The notes under the pieces were generated by a model. The model was given only the letters and a program-made list of their open reading frames with translations. It did no database searches and was not told where the DNA came from. This document shows, in pieces, positions 45,968 to 55,507 of a DNA stretch of 64,000 nt. The stretch is from Myxococcales bacterium. Its GTDB lineage: Bacteria; Myxococcota_A; Polyangia; Palsa-1104; JAEUJZ01. The DNA is taken from NCBI GenBank assembly GCA_016794505.1, contig JAEUJZ010000067.1, forward strand, positions 124,001 to 188,000. Direction: 5' to 3'. A program made the translations under genes and the position numbers. Position 1 is the first letter of the stretch. Each line of letters opens with the position of its first letter.

Positions 45968-48685
45968 ATGCCAGAACGCCCCAAAGCCACCGCAAGGACC
46001 CACGATCAATCGATATCTAAGTCATCGCATAACCCGTTGTCTGATCTAAAATTAAGCGACAACGATTCGGCGCTCCACACCGCGCCACTGCCGGCCGCAG
46101 GTTCGCTCTCTATGGTGCCCGACCCAGTGGAATTTTCCGTCGAAAATCTGAGAATTCTGCCCATTGAAGACACACCCCAGGACGCCGCGCACTGCCCCGG
46201 TGCAGAGCCCATGGCCGGCCCTGACTATTCCCATGTGAAATCTTCTTTATTTCAGTATTTTATCTCACAATACAATTCGGTTGTAGATCTTTATAAATCA
46301 CTCTCTCCAGATATCCTTCGTGCGTTTCTGGTTTCATCTGTTCATTCGACTAATGCGCAATACCTATTTTCTCAACTGCTTCTTCCCGAGGGGCCGGCGC
46401 TGCTTCCCGCCGCCCGCAAGCAGCTCGTGGCCCTCGCCGACCAGGCAAGCGGCCGACCCACGCCGCAGCCGACGGAAAAGGTCGACATCATCGTTCCCGT
46501 CTATGGCGGCGCCCAAGAGACGCGGCGCTGCCTGTCGAGCCTGCTGGCCAGCCGCGTGCAGCACCCGCACGAGATCCTTGTCATCAACGACGCCAGCCCC
46601 GACCCCGAGCAGGTGGCATGGCTGCGCAGCCTGGCGGACCGCGGCGCCATCACCTTGCTGTCCAACCCCACGAACCTAGGCTTTGTTGCGACGGTGAACC
46701 GCGGCATGGCGCTGCACCCCGATCGCGACGTCGTGCTGCTGAACAGCGACACCGAAGTGGCCGGCGACTGGCTCGATCGCTTGATTCGTGCCGCCTATGC
46801 ATCGTGCAACATCGGCACGGTCACGCCGTTTTCTAACAACGCCACGCTGTGCAGCTATCCCCGCGCCTTTTTCGACAACGCGCTGCCCGCCGGGACGTCG
46901 ACGGCGAAGCTCGATGCCCTGTGTGCGCAGACCGTGCCGGGCGCCCACGTCGATCTGCCGACCGCGGTCGGCTTCTGCATGTACATCCGCCGCGCCTGCC
47001 TGGCCGAAACCGGGCTGTTTTCCGTCGAGCATTTCGGCAAAGGCTACGGCGAAGAGAACGACTTCTGCATGCGCGCGACGCGGCGCGGCTGGCGACACAT
47101 CCTTTGCGCCGACACCTTCGTCTTTCACAGCGGTGGGGCCAGCTTTTCCGACAGCAGCAACCCACGCAAACAAGCAGCGCAGGCAACGCTTGAGCGGCTG
47201 CATCCCGACTATGCCGCCCGCGTCCACCGCCACATCGAGCGCGACCCCGCCCGCCCGCTGCGCGCCGCCGTCGAGAGCCGCCGACTGCAAGTCGATCCGC
47301 GGCCGACGATCGTGGCCATCACACACGGCTTGGGTGGTGGCACCGACAAGCACGTCGACGAGCTTGCCCAGCGCTTTGGCCCGCAGGCCAACTTCTTGAT
47401 CGTGGCGCCCCGCTCCGACGAACACATTGAGGTGCGCTGGGCCGCCCGCGATGCCGAGCTGCGGCTGTATTTCCGCGCCGAAGCGGATCACCCCGCGCTG
47501 CTCACCTGGCTGCGCAGCCTCGGGATTGCCCGCGTTCACTTGCACCACACCAAGAGCCTGCCCTCTTCCTTGTGGCGTCTGCCGCAGGATCTCGGGGTCC
47601 CCTTCGACTTCACGGCGCACGACTTTTACAGCCTGTGCCCACAGATCTCGCTTACCTCGGAAGCGGGCCAGTACTGCGGCGAGCCCGACGAGGCCGGCTG
47701 CAATCGCTGCCTGGCCACCACGCCCACGTCGCACTCGGGTCGGCTCGACATCGCCACCTGGCGCCGCCAATACCAAGCCCTGCTGTCGCAAGCCGAGCGC
47801 ATCTTTTGCCCCAGCCACGATGCCGCCCGTCGCATCCTTCGCCTCTTTGCTGGGGGGCACGCGCCGCCTGTGATCATCGCGCCGCACCCCGACCTCGACG
47901 GTGTGACGCTGCCGAGCCCGGCCCCGCCGGCTCTGGTGAACCGGCCCCTGCGCATCGCGGTGTTGGGTCAGCTGACGCGCATCAAAGGGGCCGATGTCCT
48001 CGACGCCGTGGCCCAAAGAGCGCACGCACTCGACGCGCCTCTCGAATTTCACCTGATTGGCGAGCCCTATCGCTTGCTCAAGCAGGCCCCCAAGAGCCGC
48101 TTGCGGGTCCACGGTCGCTATGCCGATGCGGATCTGCCGCGGCTTCTGCAACAGCGTGCGCCCGACCTCATCTGGTTTCCGGCGCAGGCCCCCGAGACGT
48201 ATAGCTACACTCTGTCGGCCTGCCTCAAGGCCGGGCTGCCCGTCGTCGCCCCGAACCTCGGCGCGTTTCCCGAGCGCTTGGCCGGCCGCGCCTGGAGCTT
48301 CATCGAGCCCTGGGATCGCTCGCCGCAGGCCTGGTGCGACTTCTTCGTCGCGCTGCGTCGCCAGCACTTTGTCCCCGGCGTGCCCCCGCCGCCGCTCGCC
48401 GTCGCGCAGTCGACCGCACCGGCCTTTTCGTACTCGCGCGACTACCTGGCCCCCATCGCGCCCAAGCGACCGACGACGAGCCCGCTACCCGCTGTCGAGC
48501 CCGCTTTCTTTTTTCGCCACGCGCTGCCCCCGCGCTTGCCGCTTGGCCCACAGCGCCTGAAGCAAGAAGCCGTGCGCCAGGTCAACAACCTGAAGTCGAT
48601 CCGCCTGTTCCGCCAGGCGATCGAGGCCATTCCGCAGTCGCTGCGCACGCGCGCCTATCGTTTCCTGGCCGGGTCGCGCGCCTGA
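45968..48685 (+). CDS. Bifunctional GT2-GT4 glycosyltransferase
   Basis: A 905-residue protein from the ATG at 45968, chosen for GGAG about ten bases upstream; an in-frame ATG at 45860 would add 36 residues. The first 170 residues are variable and encoded by AT-rich DNA. A GT2 (GT-A) domain begins at about 172: VDIIVPVYGG, ILVINDASPD, NPTNLGFVATVNRG, LLNSDTEV and a C-terminal KGYGEENDFCMR. From about 444 a GT4 (GT-B) fold follows: ITHGLGGGTDKHVDELA, DFTAHDFYSLCPQ, AVLGQLTRIKGADVL and PETYSYTLSACLKAGLPVVAP. It probably adds two sugars of the exported polysaccharide. Confidence 0.87.
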   Translation: MPERPKATARTHDQSISKSSHNPLSDLKLSDNDSALHTAPLPAAGSLSMVPDPVEFSVENLRILPIEDTPQDAAHCPGAEPMAGPDYSHVKSSLFQYFISQYNSVVDLYKSLSPDILRAFLVSSVHSTNAQYLFSQLLLPEGPALLPAARKQLVALADQASGRPTPQPTEKVDIIVPVYGGAQETRRCLSSLLASRVQHPHEILVINDASPDPEQVAWLRSLADRGAITLLSNPTNLGFVATVNRGMALHPDRDVVLLNSDTEVAGDWLDRLIRAAYASCNIGTVTPFSNNATLCSYPRAFFDNALPAGTSTAKLDALCAQTVPGAHVDLPTAVGFCMYIRRACLAETGLFSVEHFGKGYGEENDFCMRATRRGWRHILCADTFVFHSGGASFSDSSNPRKQAAQATLERLHPDYAARVHRHIERDPARPLRAAVESRRLQVDPRPTIVAITHGLGGGTDKHVDELAQRFGPQANFLIVAPRSDEHIEVRWAARDAELRLYFRAEADHPALLTWLRSLGIARVHLHHTKSLPSSLWRLPQDLGVPFDFTAHDFYSLCPQISLTSEAGQYCGEPDEAGCNRCLATTPTSHSGRLDIATWRRQYQALLSQAERIFCPSHDAARRILRLFAGGHAPPVIIAPHPDLDGVTLPSPAPPALVNRPLRIAVLGQLTRIKGADVLDAVAQRAHALDAPLEFHLIGEPYRLLKQAPKSRLRVHGRYADADLPRLLQQRAPDLIWFPAQAPETYSYTLSACLKAGLPVVAPNLGAFPERLAGRAWSFIEPWDRSPQAWCDFFVALRRQHFVPGVPPPPLAVAQSTAPAFSYSRDYLAPIAPKRPTTSPLPAVEPAFFFRHALPPRLPLGPQRLKQEAVRQVNNLKSIRLFRQAIEAIPQSLRTRAYRFLAGSRA

Positions 48686-48742
48686 TCGCAGCCCGGATCG
48701 CGCCGGGCTCACGGACCCCAGGGCCGTCACGCAGCGTCGACG

Positions 48743-48759
48743 GGAAGGCACAGCCTTCC
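48743..48759. terminator. Hairpin downstream of the GT2-GT4 gene
   Basis: GGAAGGC-ACA-GCCTTCC is a perfect seven-base-pair stem in the 222-bp gap before the ABC permease. There is no T-run; attenuation or termination is possible. Confidence 0.4.
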
Positions 48760-48907
48760 GGCCAAGAACCACGCGTGTCTGTCCTCTTCCGTCGCTGTTC
48801 TGCACCACCTGCGCCAGCCGATCAGCCCGTCAGCGACAGAAAAACGATGCCTTGACACCCCTCTGGCTGCGTGGCAAGGATCCGGGCTCTCTGGACCAGG
48901 ACCGCGC

Positions 48908-49870
48908 ATGCCCGACACACTTCCCCATCAGCTCGCTAGGCAACACAGCGTGCCGTTGCCCAGCCTGTGGGTGCATCGGACGCCGCGGAGCACGTTTTAC
49001 GCTCGTCTCGACGCCGACTCGCCGACCGACTACTCGCATCGCGAGACGCTGATCGAGACGCTACGCCGCGGCCTGCGCTCGGCGCTCAGCGGAGCCGCCG
49101 ACGGACAGGGGGCCGGCTGGTTCCATGTCCTGGCGGTGCTGGTGCGCACCGACTTCCGCGCTCGCTATCGCGGGCAGGCGCTGGGCATCGTCTGGTCGGT
49201 GCTGTATCCGCTGGTCATGATGTCGATTATGAGTTTTATTTTTACGCATGTATTTCAATCCACGGATCGCAACTTCCCCATCTTTTTGTTGATTGGCCTG
49301 ATCTGTTGGCAGTGGATCACCAACAGCACAACGGCGGCAACCAGCGTGATCGTCTCGCATGCGGATATCATCAAACGAACGATCTTTCCCCGGCACCTGC
49401 TGCCGATGGCCATTGTATTTAGTTATGGTATAAATTTCTGCATTGAAGCCATGACCTTATTGCTATTTATTCCAATTTTTCCCCATGCATTTACACTGTC
49501 TCCGGCGCTGTTGCTGGTGCCGGTGTTCTTGTTCGTGCTGGCGCTCTTGCTGACGGGAATTGCCCTGATCACATCGGGCCTGAACGTGATTTATCGCGAT
49601 GTCGCCTATCTCGTAAATACCGGGCTTTTGATTTTATATTGGTTGACACCTGTGCTGTATAACGACGATCGTATCCCGTATCCGTATCGGCTGGTGATTC
49701 AGGCCAACCCGTTTTCCGGGCTGATCGTGGCGCTGCGCCGCGCCATCATGGAAGGCCACGTGCCCAGCCACCTGGGCTGGGCTGGCATCCTGCTGCCGAC
49801 CTTGGTGATCTTCGTCGTGGGCTGGCTGGTCTTTAGAAGCTACGAGCGCATGGTGCTCGACTATGTCTGA
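48908..49870 (+). CDS. ABC-2 type polysaccharide exporter permease (Wzm/KpsM-like)
   Basis: A 320-residue permease with about 75 cytoplasmic residues and then six predicted TM helices. The ABC-2 landmark LVRTDFRARYRGQALGIVWSV before TM1 and the sequence SGLNVIYRDVAYLVNTGLLILYWLTPV near TM5 identify it as the O-antigen/capsule export type. GC content dips inside the gene, around 49220-49680. The ATPase gene starts eight bases before its stop, so the two subunits are coupled. Confidence 0.92.
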   Translation: MPDTLPHQLARQHSVPLPSLWVHRTPRSTFYARLDADSPTDYSHRETLIETLRRGLRSALSGAADGQGAGWFHVLAVLVRTDFRARYRGQALGIVWSVLYPLVMMSIMSFIFTHVFQSTDRNFPIFLLIGLICWQWITNSTTAATSVIVSHADIIKRTIFPRHLLPMAIVFSYGINFCIEAMTLLLFIPIFPHAFTLSPALLLVPVFLFVLALLLTGIALITSGLNVIYRDVAYLVNTGLLILYWLTPVLYNDDRIPYPYRLVIQANPFSGLIVALRRAIMEGHVPSHLGWAGILLPTLVIFVVGWLVFRSYERMVLDYV

Positions 49871-50741
49871 AGCGGCCGATGCCTGTGCCACACCGGGCGA
49901 GCCGACGTCCGACTTGGCCGAGCACGTCGCGGACCCGGCGGCAGCCAGCGCCGCGCTGGACAGCTTGGCCCAGGGCTCGTCGGGTACACCCGCGCTGCGC
50001 CCCGATCGCGAGCTGATCGTGCGCTTCCGCGGCGTCGGCAAAGCCTTTCGCCTGTACGACCAGAAGCCGTTTCTGCTGCGCAACCTTCTGCGCCGCATCG
50101 TCGGAGGCCGCAGCAAGCCCAAGGAATTCTGGCCGCTGCGCGACATCACCTTTGACATCGCCCGTCGAGAAACCGTGGGCGTCATCGGCCAGAACGGATC
50201 CGGCAAGAGCACGCTCTTGCGCTTGATGGCTGGAGCCGCGTACCCGACGACGGGACATATCGCGGTGCGCGGCCGCGTGGCCCCGCTTCTGGCGCTTGGC
50301 GCGGGCTTCCAGCCCGACATGAGCGGTCGCGAGTGCGTGCAAGTCAACGGCACGGCTCTCGGCCTGTCCCCAGAAGAGATCGAAAGCCGCATGGATGCCA
50401 TCGTCAGCTTCGCCGAGCTAGCCGGCTTCATCGATGCTCCGGTGCGCTATTACTCGTCGGGAATGTTGGCGCGCCTGGGCTTTGCGGTGGCCGTCCACAC
50501 CTCGCCCGACCTGCTGTTGATCGACGAAGTGCTGGCCGTCGGTGACCACTCCTTCCAGCAGAAGTGCATCGCCCGCATCCACGAGATCCAGCAAGCCGGG
50601 ACGACCATCCTGTTCGTCTCGCACGATGCCCACGCGGTGCAGACCCTGTGCAACCGCGTGCTGTGGCTGCGCGACGGCAGCCTGCACCGCGACGGTCCCC
50701 CAGGGCCGATCATCCAAGAGTACTTGCAAGCAACGCACTAG
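49863..50741 (+). CDS. ABC polysaccharide exporter ATPase (Wzt/KpsT-like)
   Basis: A 292-residue ATPase. About 50 acidic/Ala-rich residues precede the nucleotide-binding domain. Walker A is GQNGSGKS (109-116), the signature is YSSGM (197-201), and Walker B LLLIDEVLAVGD follows at about 217. It lacks the C-terminal carbohydrate-binding domain of O9a-type Wzt, so it belongs with KpsT/TagH-like exporters that probably recognise the lipid end of the chain. It overlaps the permease gene by eight bases. Confidence 0.92.
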   Translation: MSEAADACATPGEPTSDLAEHVADPAAASAALDSLAQGSSGTPALRPDRELIVRFRGVGKAFRLYDQKPFLLRNLLRRIVGGRSKPKEFWPLRDITFDIARRETVGVIGQNGSGKSTLLRLMAGAAYPTTGHIAVRGRVAPLLALGAGFQPDMSGRECVQVNGTALGLSPEEIESRMDAIVSFAELAGFIDAPVRYYSSGMLARLGFAVAVHTSPDLLLIDEVLAVGDHSFQQKCIARIHEIQQAGTTILFVSHDAHAVQTLCNRVLWLRDGSLHRDGPPGPIIQEYLQATH

Positions 50742-50860
50742 GTTCCCGTCCCCGGCATCCGTGACCCCATCCCCATCCATCGCAAGACACCCGGTCAAGC
50801 CCCGGCGCGACCCAACCTAGCAATCGGTCACAGATTGCTCGATTGATATAGAGGCTGCCC

Positions 50861-52843
50861 ATGAAGATAGCTTTTGTCATCCCGTGCAACGCGATTGCTG
50901 GAGGGCTGTTTGTCGTATACCGACACGCTCACTATTTGCAGAGCGTGGGCCATGACGTGCGCATTGTCTTTGCCGATGGCTCTCAGGGGCGCCAGGTCAC
51001 GTGGTATCCAAATTTTTCGGTACCAATATCGATATTGGCAGAAGAAGCGGCGCAGCCGACCTTGTACGATGCGGTCATCGCGACATGGTGGGAAACTTAT
51101 TACGATATGTTTCACCTGAATGCGCGGACGTATCTATATTTCTGCCAAAGCGACGAGCGGCGATTCTATGACCCAGGCCTTGATTCGCCGGCCCTGTTGG
51201 TCGAGCGCACCTATTGCGATCCGCGCGTTCGCGTCATCACGGAAGCCAAGTGGATTCAGCGCATGTTTCAAAACGAGTTCGGCGTCGAGGCAGCCTATGC
51301 CCCAAATGGCGTCGACCTGACTCGCTTTCACCCCGACGTGCAGCCGCTGTCGCCACGGGGCCCACGGGTGCGCGTGCTGGTCGAAGGTCCGGGCTGCGTG
51401 CCCTTTAAGCGCATCGATCTGGCCTTTCGCGTCACAGCCCGCGTGCCAGATATCGAAGTTTGGTACGTGTCAGGCGATGGCATCGTCGAGTCGCACTGGA
51501 AAGCCGAGCGCGTATTTAAGAAAGTTAAATTCGAGGATATGCCGCCGATCTATGCCTCTTGCGATATCATCATAAAGTTATCTACGGTCGAAGGCGTGTT
51601 CGGGCCGCCGCTTGAGATGTTCGCCTGTGGCGGCACGGCCGTGGTGTCAAACGTCACGGGCTATGACGAGTACATCGTCGACGAGCACAATGCCCTGGTC
51701 GTGCCGATGGACGATGAAGAAGCCGCCGTCGACGCCCTGACCCGCGTGGTGAGCGATGCTGGCCTGCGCAAGCGCTTGTCCGAGGCCGCGCTGGCCACCG
51801 CAGCGGCCTGGGACTGGAACCGACAGACGCCGATCTTCGAACGCGCGCTGGCCGAGTTCTGCAGCCGCCCGCTGCCGATGCCGCGCGCCGCGCGACTCGA
51901 TTACCTGCTCTTGAACCGCCTGCGCCGCCTAGAGACGACGGTGGCGCAGCAGGATCCCGTGCGCACGGCCCTGGTGCGCTCGCGTCCGTACCGCGCCTGG
52001 AACGTGGCCAAGCACGAAGCACACAAGCTGTGGCACGGCACGCGCTCGCAGCTTGGTGAAGCGCGCCGCTATCTTTCGCACGTGCGCAAGCGCCTGCGGC
52101 CCGATCCGCCGAACTGCAAAAAGGGCATGGTCAGCGTCATCATCCCCATCTACGACCGCACCGACATCCTGCGCGCGTCGGTAAAGAGCATCCTGGCGCA
52201 GACCTATCCCAGCTTTGAAGTGCTGCTGATCACCGACGGCTCACCGCGCGAGACGCTCGATGTCGTCGAGGAATTCCGCAGCGATCCGCGGGTGCGCATC
52301 TTTCACTTCGCCGACAACTCGGGCAACGCGGTGCGCGGGCGCAACAAGGGCATCAAGGAAGCGCAGGGCGAATTCGTCGCGTTTCACGACAGCGATGACG
52401 TGGCAGCGCCCAACCGCCTGCAGCTTTCGGTCGACTGTCTGTCGCGCTTCGATGTCGATGCCGTGCATGGCAGCTGGCGAGCGCTTCTCGACGGCAGCCG
52501 CGCCATCAAAGGCGTGCGGGACGGCCAGGTGGTACGCGCCCAAGACTTCACGATCGATCAGCTCTTGCGCGCGAACTATGTCTGTCAAAGCACGGTGACG
52601 GTGCGGCGGGCCGCGCTGCTGGATGTCGGCGGAGTGAAGCCAGAAATGCGCTATCGCGAAGACCACGAGCTGTGGCTGCGATTGATGCACAATGGCTATT
52701 TCTTTAAAGCCATTCCAGACATACTTACCAATCTACGTCTGCACAGTGGAAACAACGAACTAAACTTCAAAGCCCAGGATGACCGCTGGGAGCAAATGAT
52801 GTTGGCAGAATATCGTCGCAACCAGCCAACCATACCTGGATAG
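50861..52843 (+). CDS. Bifunctional GT4-GT2 glycosyltransferase
   Basis: A 660-residue protein with the reverse domain order of the gene at 45968. Residues 1-about 350 are GT-B/GT4-like (MKIAFVIPCNAIAGGL, APNGVDLTRFHPD, STVEGVFGPPLEMFACGG). A basic linker follows at 350-420. Residues about 425-650 are GT2 (VSVIIPIYDRTDILRASVKS, LITDGSPRET, GRNKGIKEAQGEFVAFHDSDD, YREDHELWLRL). DNA at both ends is AT-rich. It is followed by the methyltransferase after nine bases. Confidence 0.87.
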   Translation: MKIAFVIPCNAIAGGLFVVYRHAHYLQSVGHDVRIVFADGSQGRQVTWYPNFSVPISILAEEAAQPTLYDAVIATWWETYYDMFHLNARTYLYFCQSDERRFYDPGLDSPALLVERTYCDPRVRVITEAKWIQRMFQNEFGVEAAYAPNGVDLTRFHPDVQPLSPRGPRVRVLVEGPGCVPFKRIDLAFRVTARVPDIEVWYVSGDGIVESHWKAERVFKKVKFEDMPPIYASCDIIIKLSTVEGVFGPPLEMFACGGTAVVSNVTGYDEYIVDEHNALVVPMDDEEAAVDALTRVVSDAGLRKRLSEAALATAAAWDWNRQTPIFERALAEFCSRPLPMPRAARLDYLLLNRLRRLETTVAQQDPVRTALVRSRPYRAWNVAKHEAHKLWHGTRSQLGEARRYLSHVRKRLRPDPPNCKKGMVSVIIPIYDRTDILRASVKSILAQTYPSFEVLLITDGSPRETLDVVEEFRSDPRVRIFHFADNSGNAVRGRNKGIKEAQGEFVAFHDSDDVAAPNRLQLSVDCLSRFDVDAVHGSWRALLDGSRAIKGVRDGQVVRAQDFTIDQLLRANYVCQSTVTVRRAALLDVGGVKPEMRYREDHELWLRLMHNGYFFKAIPDILTNLRLHSGNNELNFKAQDDRWEQMMLAEYRRNQPTIPG

Positions 52844-52852
52844 AAAGGCGCC

Positions 52853-53842
52853 ATGGAAACCGCGAAGTTCCTGCCTTTGGATTACTCGATTGCCTGGACC
52901 ATACCGCGTCACGTCGACGGCCAAGCCTGGGTTGAACACATCCCATTTGCCATGACGCTTGTGCAGATGGTGCGGCCCCGCGTGCTGGTTGAGCTTGGGG
53001 TCTTCACAGGCGACTCGTATCTTTCGTTCTGCCAGGCCGTCGAGAAGCTGAAGCTGAGCACGACCTGCTACGGCGTCGACACCTGGGAAGGCGACCCGCA
53101 CGGCGGTGTCTATGGCCACGACATCTTGCAGGCGCTGCGTCGCAAGCACGACCCGACTTATGGCGGTTTTTCGACGCTGATGCAGTCGACGTTCGACCAG
53201 GCCGTGCAGCACTTCGCCGACGGTTCGATCGACCTTCTGCACATCGACGGCTATCACACGTACGAAGCGGTCCGGCACGACTTCGAGACCTGGCTGCCCA
53301 AGCTCAGCTCGCGGGCGGTCGTTCTGTTCCACGACATCAATGTCCGCAAGGCCGACTTTGGCGTCTGGCGCTTCTGGGACGAGATCTCCGTTAAGTACCC
53401 GAGCATGTCGTTCATGCACGGCTATGGCCTGGGCGTCTTGGCCGTCGGTCGCGAGGTGCCCGAGCCGCTCATGCAGTTCCTGCGCCTGGAACCAGCCGAG
53501 CTAGAGCGGGTGCGCGAATTCTTTTTTGCGCTGGGCAGCCGCGTTCACAGCATGGCCACGACGCAGCAGCTTGAAGGGCACATCGCGGTCTTGGAAGGGC
53601 AGCTAAAGGCAAGCCGCGACGAGCTCGCGTCCTGGCAGGCCCGCTATCAGCACGACACGAACAACATCAAGCGCGCGGGCGACGACACCGCCGCGGTGCT
53701 GTCGGCGCAGATCCAGGCCCACCTACGACGCATCGCCGAGCTAGAAGCCTCGATGCACGAGATCCTGGCCAGCAAGAGCTTCCGCCTGGGCATGATGGCA
53801 ACCGCGCCCTTGCGCAGCCTGATAGAACGGCGGGCGCGCTAA
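52853..53842 (+). CDS. Class I SAM-dependent methyltransferase with C-terminal coiled coil
   Basis: A 329-residue protein. The SAM-binding strand and loop are VLVELGVFTGDSYLSF (about 43-58). YGVDTWEGDPHGGVYG and LLHIDGYHTYEAVRHDFETW match the Methyltransf_24/cephalosporin-hydroxylase-like group common in polysaccharide clusters. Residues about 235-310 form heptads and probably a coiled coil. It is likely to methylate a sugar, possibly as a chain-terminating step. It follows the GT4-GT2 gene by nine bases. Confidence 0.82.
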   Translation: METAKFLPLDYSIAWTIPRHVDGQAWVEHIPFAMTLVQMVRPRVLVELGVFTGDSYLSFCQAVEKLKLSTTCYGVDTWEGDPHGGVYGHDILQALRRKHDPTYGGFSTLMQSTFDQAVQHFADGSIDLLHIDGYHTYEAVRHDFETWLPKLSSRAVVLFHDINVRKADFGVWRFWDEISVKYPSMSFMHGYGLGVLAVGREVPEPLMQFLRLEPAELERVREFFFALGSRVHSMATTQQLEGHIAVLEGQLKASRDELASWQARYQHDTNNIKRAGDDTAAVLSAQIQAHLRRIAELEASMHEILASKSFRLGMMATAPLRSLIERRAR

Positions 53843-54114
53843 CAGCACGCTGAAGAGTCGCTGCGCCACAGTCCTGTAGTCAGGATGCGTCGACCCTGCT
53901 TTATCGAGTCCGTGCTCGCGGGCCGACACTCGCGACAAGCCCGGTGCGAACATGGTGTGATGCAGGCCGCATCCTCCCCGATCCAGAAGGCGATCGCGGC
54001 GATTCGCAAGAGCACGCCGCAGGCAAAGCACGCCACGAAGATCCTCGAACTGGTGCCATCCGGGCTATTCGGTTTGAAATGAATTGCATATGAACTTCAG
54101 GAGCCGGAAGCGGT
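53843..54114. other. 272-bp gap between convergent genes
   Basis: No supported gene is seen. A small hairpin (TCCTG-TAGT-CAGGA) lies at 53872-53885. Short frames on both strands lack ribosome-binding sites and family resemblance. The stretch marks the junction between the polysaccharide genes and the DoxX/pirin block. Confidence 0.5.
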
Positions 54115-54543
54115 TTAGCGCGACAGGATGGGAACGCGCTTGAGGCGGCCCCATGCGACGAGCGCAGCGAGCGCACCGAGTACGACGTTTGCGAGCGGCG
54201 GCTCGCCGTGCAGGAGGTGAACACCGGCCGCGAGGATCATGATAATGACCAAGCCGACGGCGGCGATGGGCGTCAGGATCGGCTTGATGCGGGTGGCGGC
54301 AGGCAGGATGACACCCAGCGCGCCGGCCACTTCCGAGAGGCCAATGAAGCGAAGGAGCGCCTCGGGCATCGACTGCGCCCACGCCTGGCTGCTCACCAGC
54401 TGCTGGTAGGGCGTCGTGAGCTTCATGAGGCCGGCCATACCGAAGCCGACGGCGAGCAGCGCCTGAGCGACCCACAGCGCGATGTGAAGGCCCCTTTCGG
54501 GGGACGCGGTGGCCACGGTCGACGACTGCACTTTTTGTGTCAT
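54115..54543 (-). CDS. DoxX-family membrane protein
   Basis: A 142-residue protein with four predicted TM helices. LLAVGFGMAGLMKLTTP near the N-terminus, GLSEVAGALGVILPA in the middle and the Leu/Ala-rich last helix match the DoxX family. AGGAGA lies about eight bases before the ATG. The pirin gene ends 29 bp upstream on the same strand, so they form a pair under the divergent LysR gene. Confidence 0.85.
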   Translation of the reverse strand: MTQKVQSSTVATASPERGLHIALWVAQALLAVGFGMAGLMKLTTPYQQLVSSQAWAQSMPEALLRFIGLSEVAGALGVILPAATRIKPILTPIAAVGLVIIMILAAGVHLLHGEPPLANVVLGALAALVAWGRLKRVPILSR

Positions 54544-54572
54544 GAGCGTTGTCTCCTGAAAGATGTCGCGCC

Positions 54573-55460
54573 TCAGCCGAACAAGCGCAGCGCGTAGCTC
54601 TGCTTGCCCTCGGCGCGTAGTGCGCGGCCGATGCGGCGGATTTCGGCTTCGCCGCGCTCCAGCGCCTCGCGGCTGGTGTGGACAGAGTAGTTGCCCAGGA
54701 AGAGCGCGTGCGGGTGCTGCGGCGCCGAGCCGAGCACGAAGCGCGTTTCTCCCTCGGCGATGAAGTGGATCGGCGTCTCGGCTTGCTCGAAGATCGCGAG
54801 CTCGCCGCCACTGATGCGCGCGGGCGTTCGCAGTGCGCCGTTCATGAGCGCGACCCACGCGACGTCGTGACCCGGCGGCGGCTCGAACGTCCAACGCTCA
54901 CCGCCCTTGAGGCTCACCGACAGATAGGTCATCGGCGGTGCCACGATGGCGCCTGCGAGTCCTTCGTAGCGTCCCAGAATGACACGCGCTGGCCCGTGGA
55001 CCGGAACCTGCTCAGGCATCACGTAGTGGCTCTCACTCGCCGCGTTCTCAAGCTCGGGCGGCAGCGCAACCCAAAGCTGGAAGCCACGGACGACCCCAGG
55101 CTCGACGCTGCCTGTGTGCCAGACGCCACCTCCGGCGCGCATCCACTCGACGCCGCCGGCCGGCAAGACGCCGATGGCGCCCGTGGTCTCAGCGTAGCGA
55201 ACCGCGCCATCGAGGACGACGGTCACCGTAGCGATGCCCGAGTGCGGATGCCAGCCGGTCTGCAGCGGTGGCGCGTCGGTTCCCTCAAATTCGAACAGGT
55301 CGAGGAACACGAAGGGCTTGATCAGATCGGCCCGCAAATCGGAGGGGCTCATCAGGCGCGTGATCGGCCCGCCGGAATGTCCTTTCGTGCTGTGGATGAT
55401 GGCGCGGGGTACGGCCGGTTGGGTCGTGCTCGTCATGGGGATGTTCGTTGCGGTGCGCAT
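54573..55460 (-). CDS. Pirin-family cupin protein with altered metal site
   Basis: A 295-residue bicupin. Pirin landmarks are STKGHSGGPITRLM, PFVFLDLFEFE, GWHPHSGIATVTVVLDG and GGVEWMRAGGGVWHT. Three metal-binding histidines (HPH and the H of VWHT) are kept, but the usual HxE of the fourth ligand reads HTG, so the glutamate is lost. AGGA about eight bases upstream supports the ATG at 55460. Pirins act as quercetinases or redox-linked cofactors; the role here is open. Confidence 0.88.
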   Translation of the reverse strand: MRTATNIPMTSTTQPAVPRAIIHSTKGHSGGPITRLMSPSDLRADLIKPFVFLDLFEFEGTDAPPLQTGWHPHSGIATVTVVLDGAVRYAETTGAIGVLPAGGVEWMRAGGGVWHTGSVEPGVVRGFQLWVALPPELENAASESHYVMPEQVPVHGPARVILGRYEGLAGAIVAPPMTYLSVSLKGGERWTFEPPPGHDVAWVALMNGALRTPARISGGELAIFEQAETPIHFIAEGETRFVLGSAPQHPHALFLGNYSVHTSREALERGEAEIRRIGRALRAEGKQSYALRLFG

Positions 55461-55507
55461 AAGCGTGATCCTAATCGTCCCAATTTCAGTGTCTAGTCAT
55501 CAGAAAT

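Noticed and set aside
46676..48367. 563-codon open frame on the minus strand
   Set aside because: It is fully antisense to the GT2-GT4 glycosyltransferase. High GC third positions create long antisense frames here.
53885..54082. 65-codon plus-strand frame in the gap before the DoxX gene
   Set aside because: There is no ribosome-binding site and no family resemblance. A minus-strand frame over the same bases is equally open.
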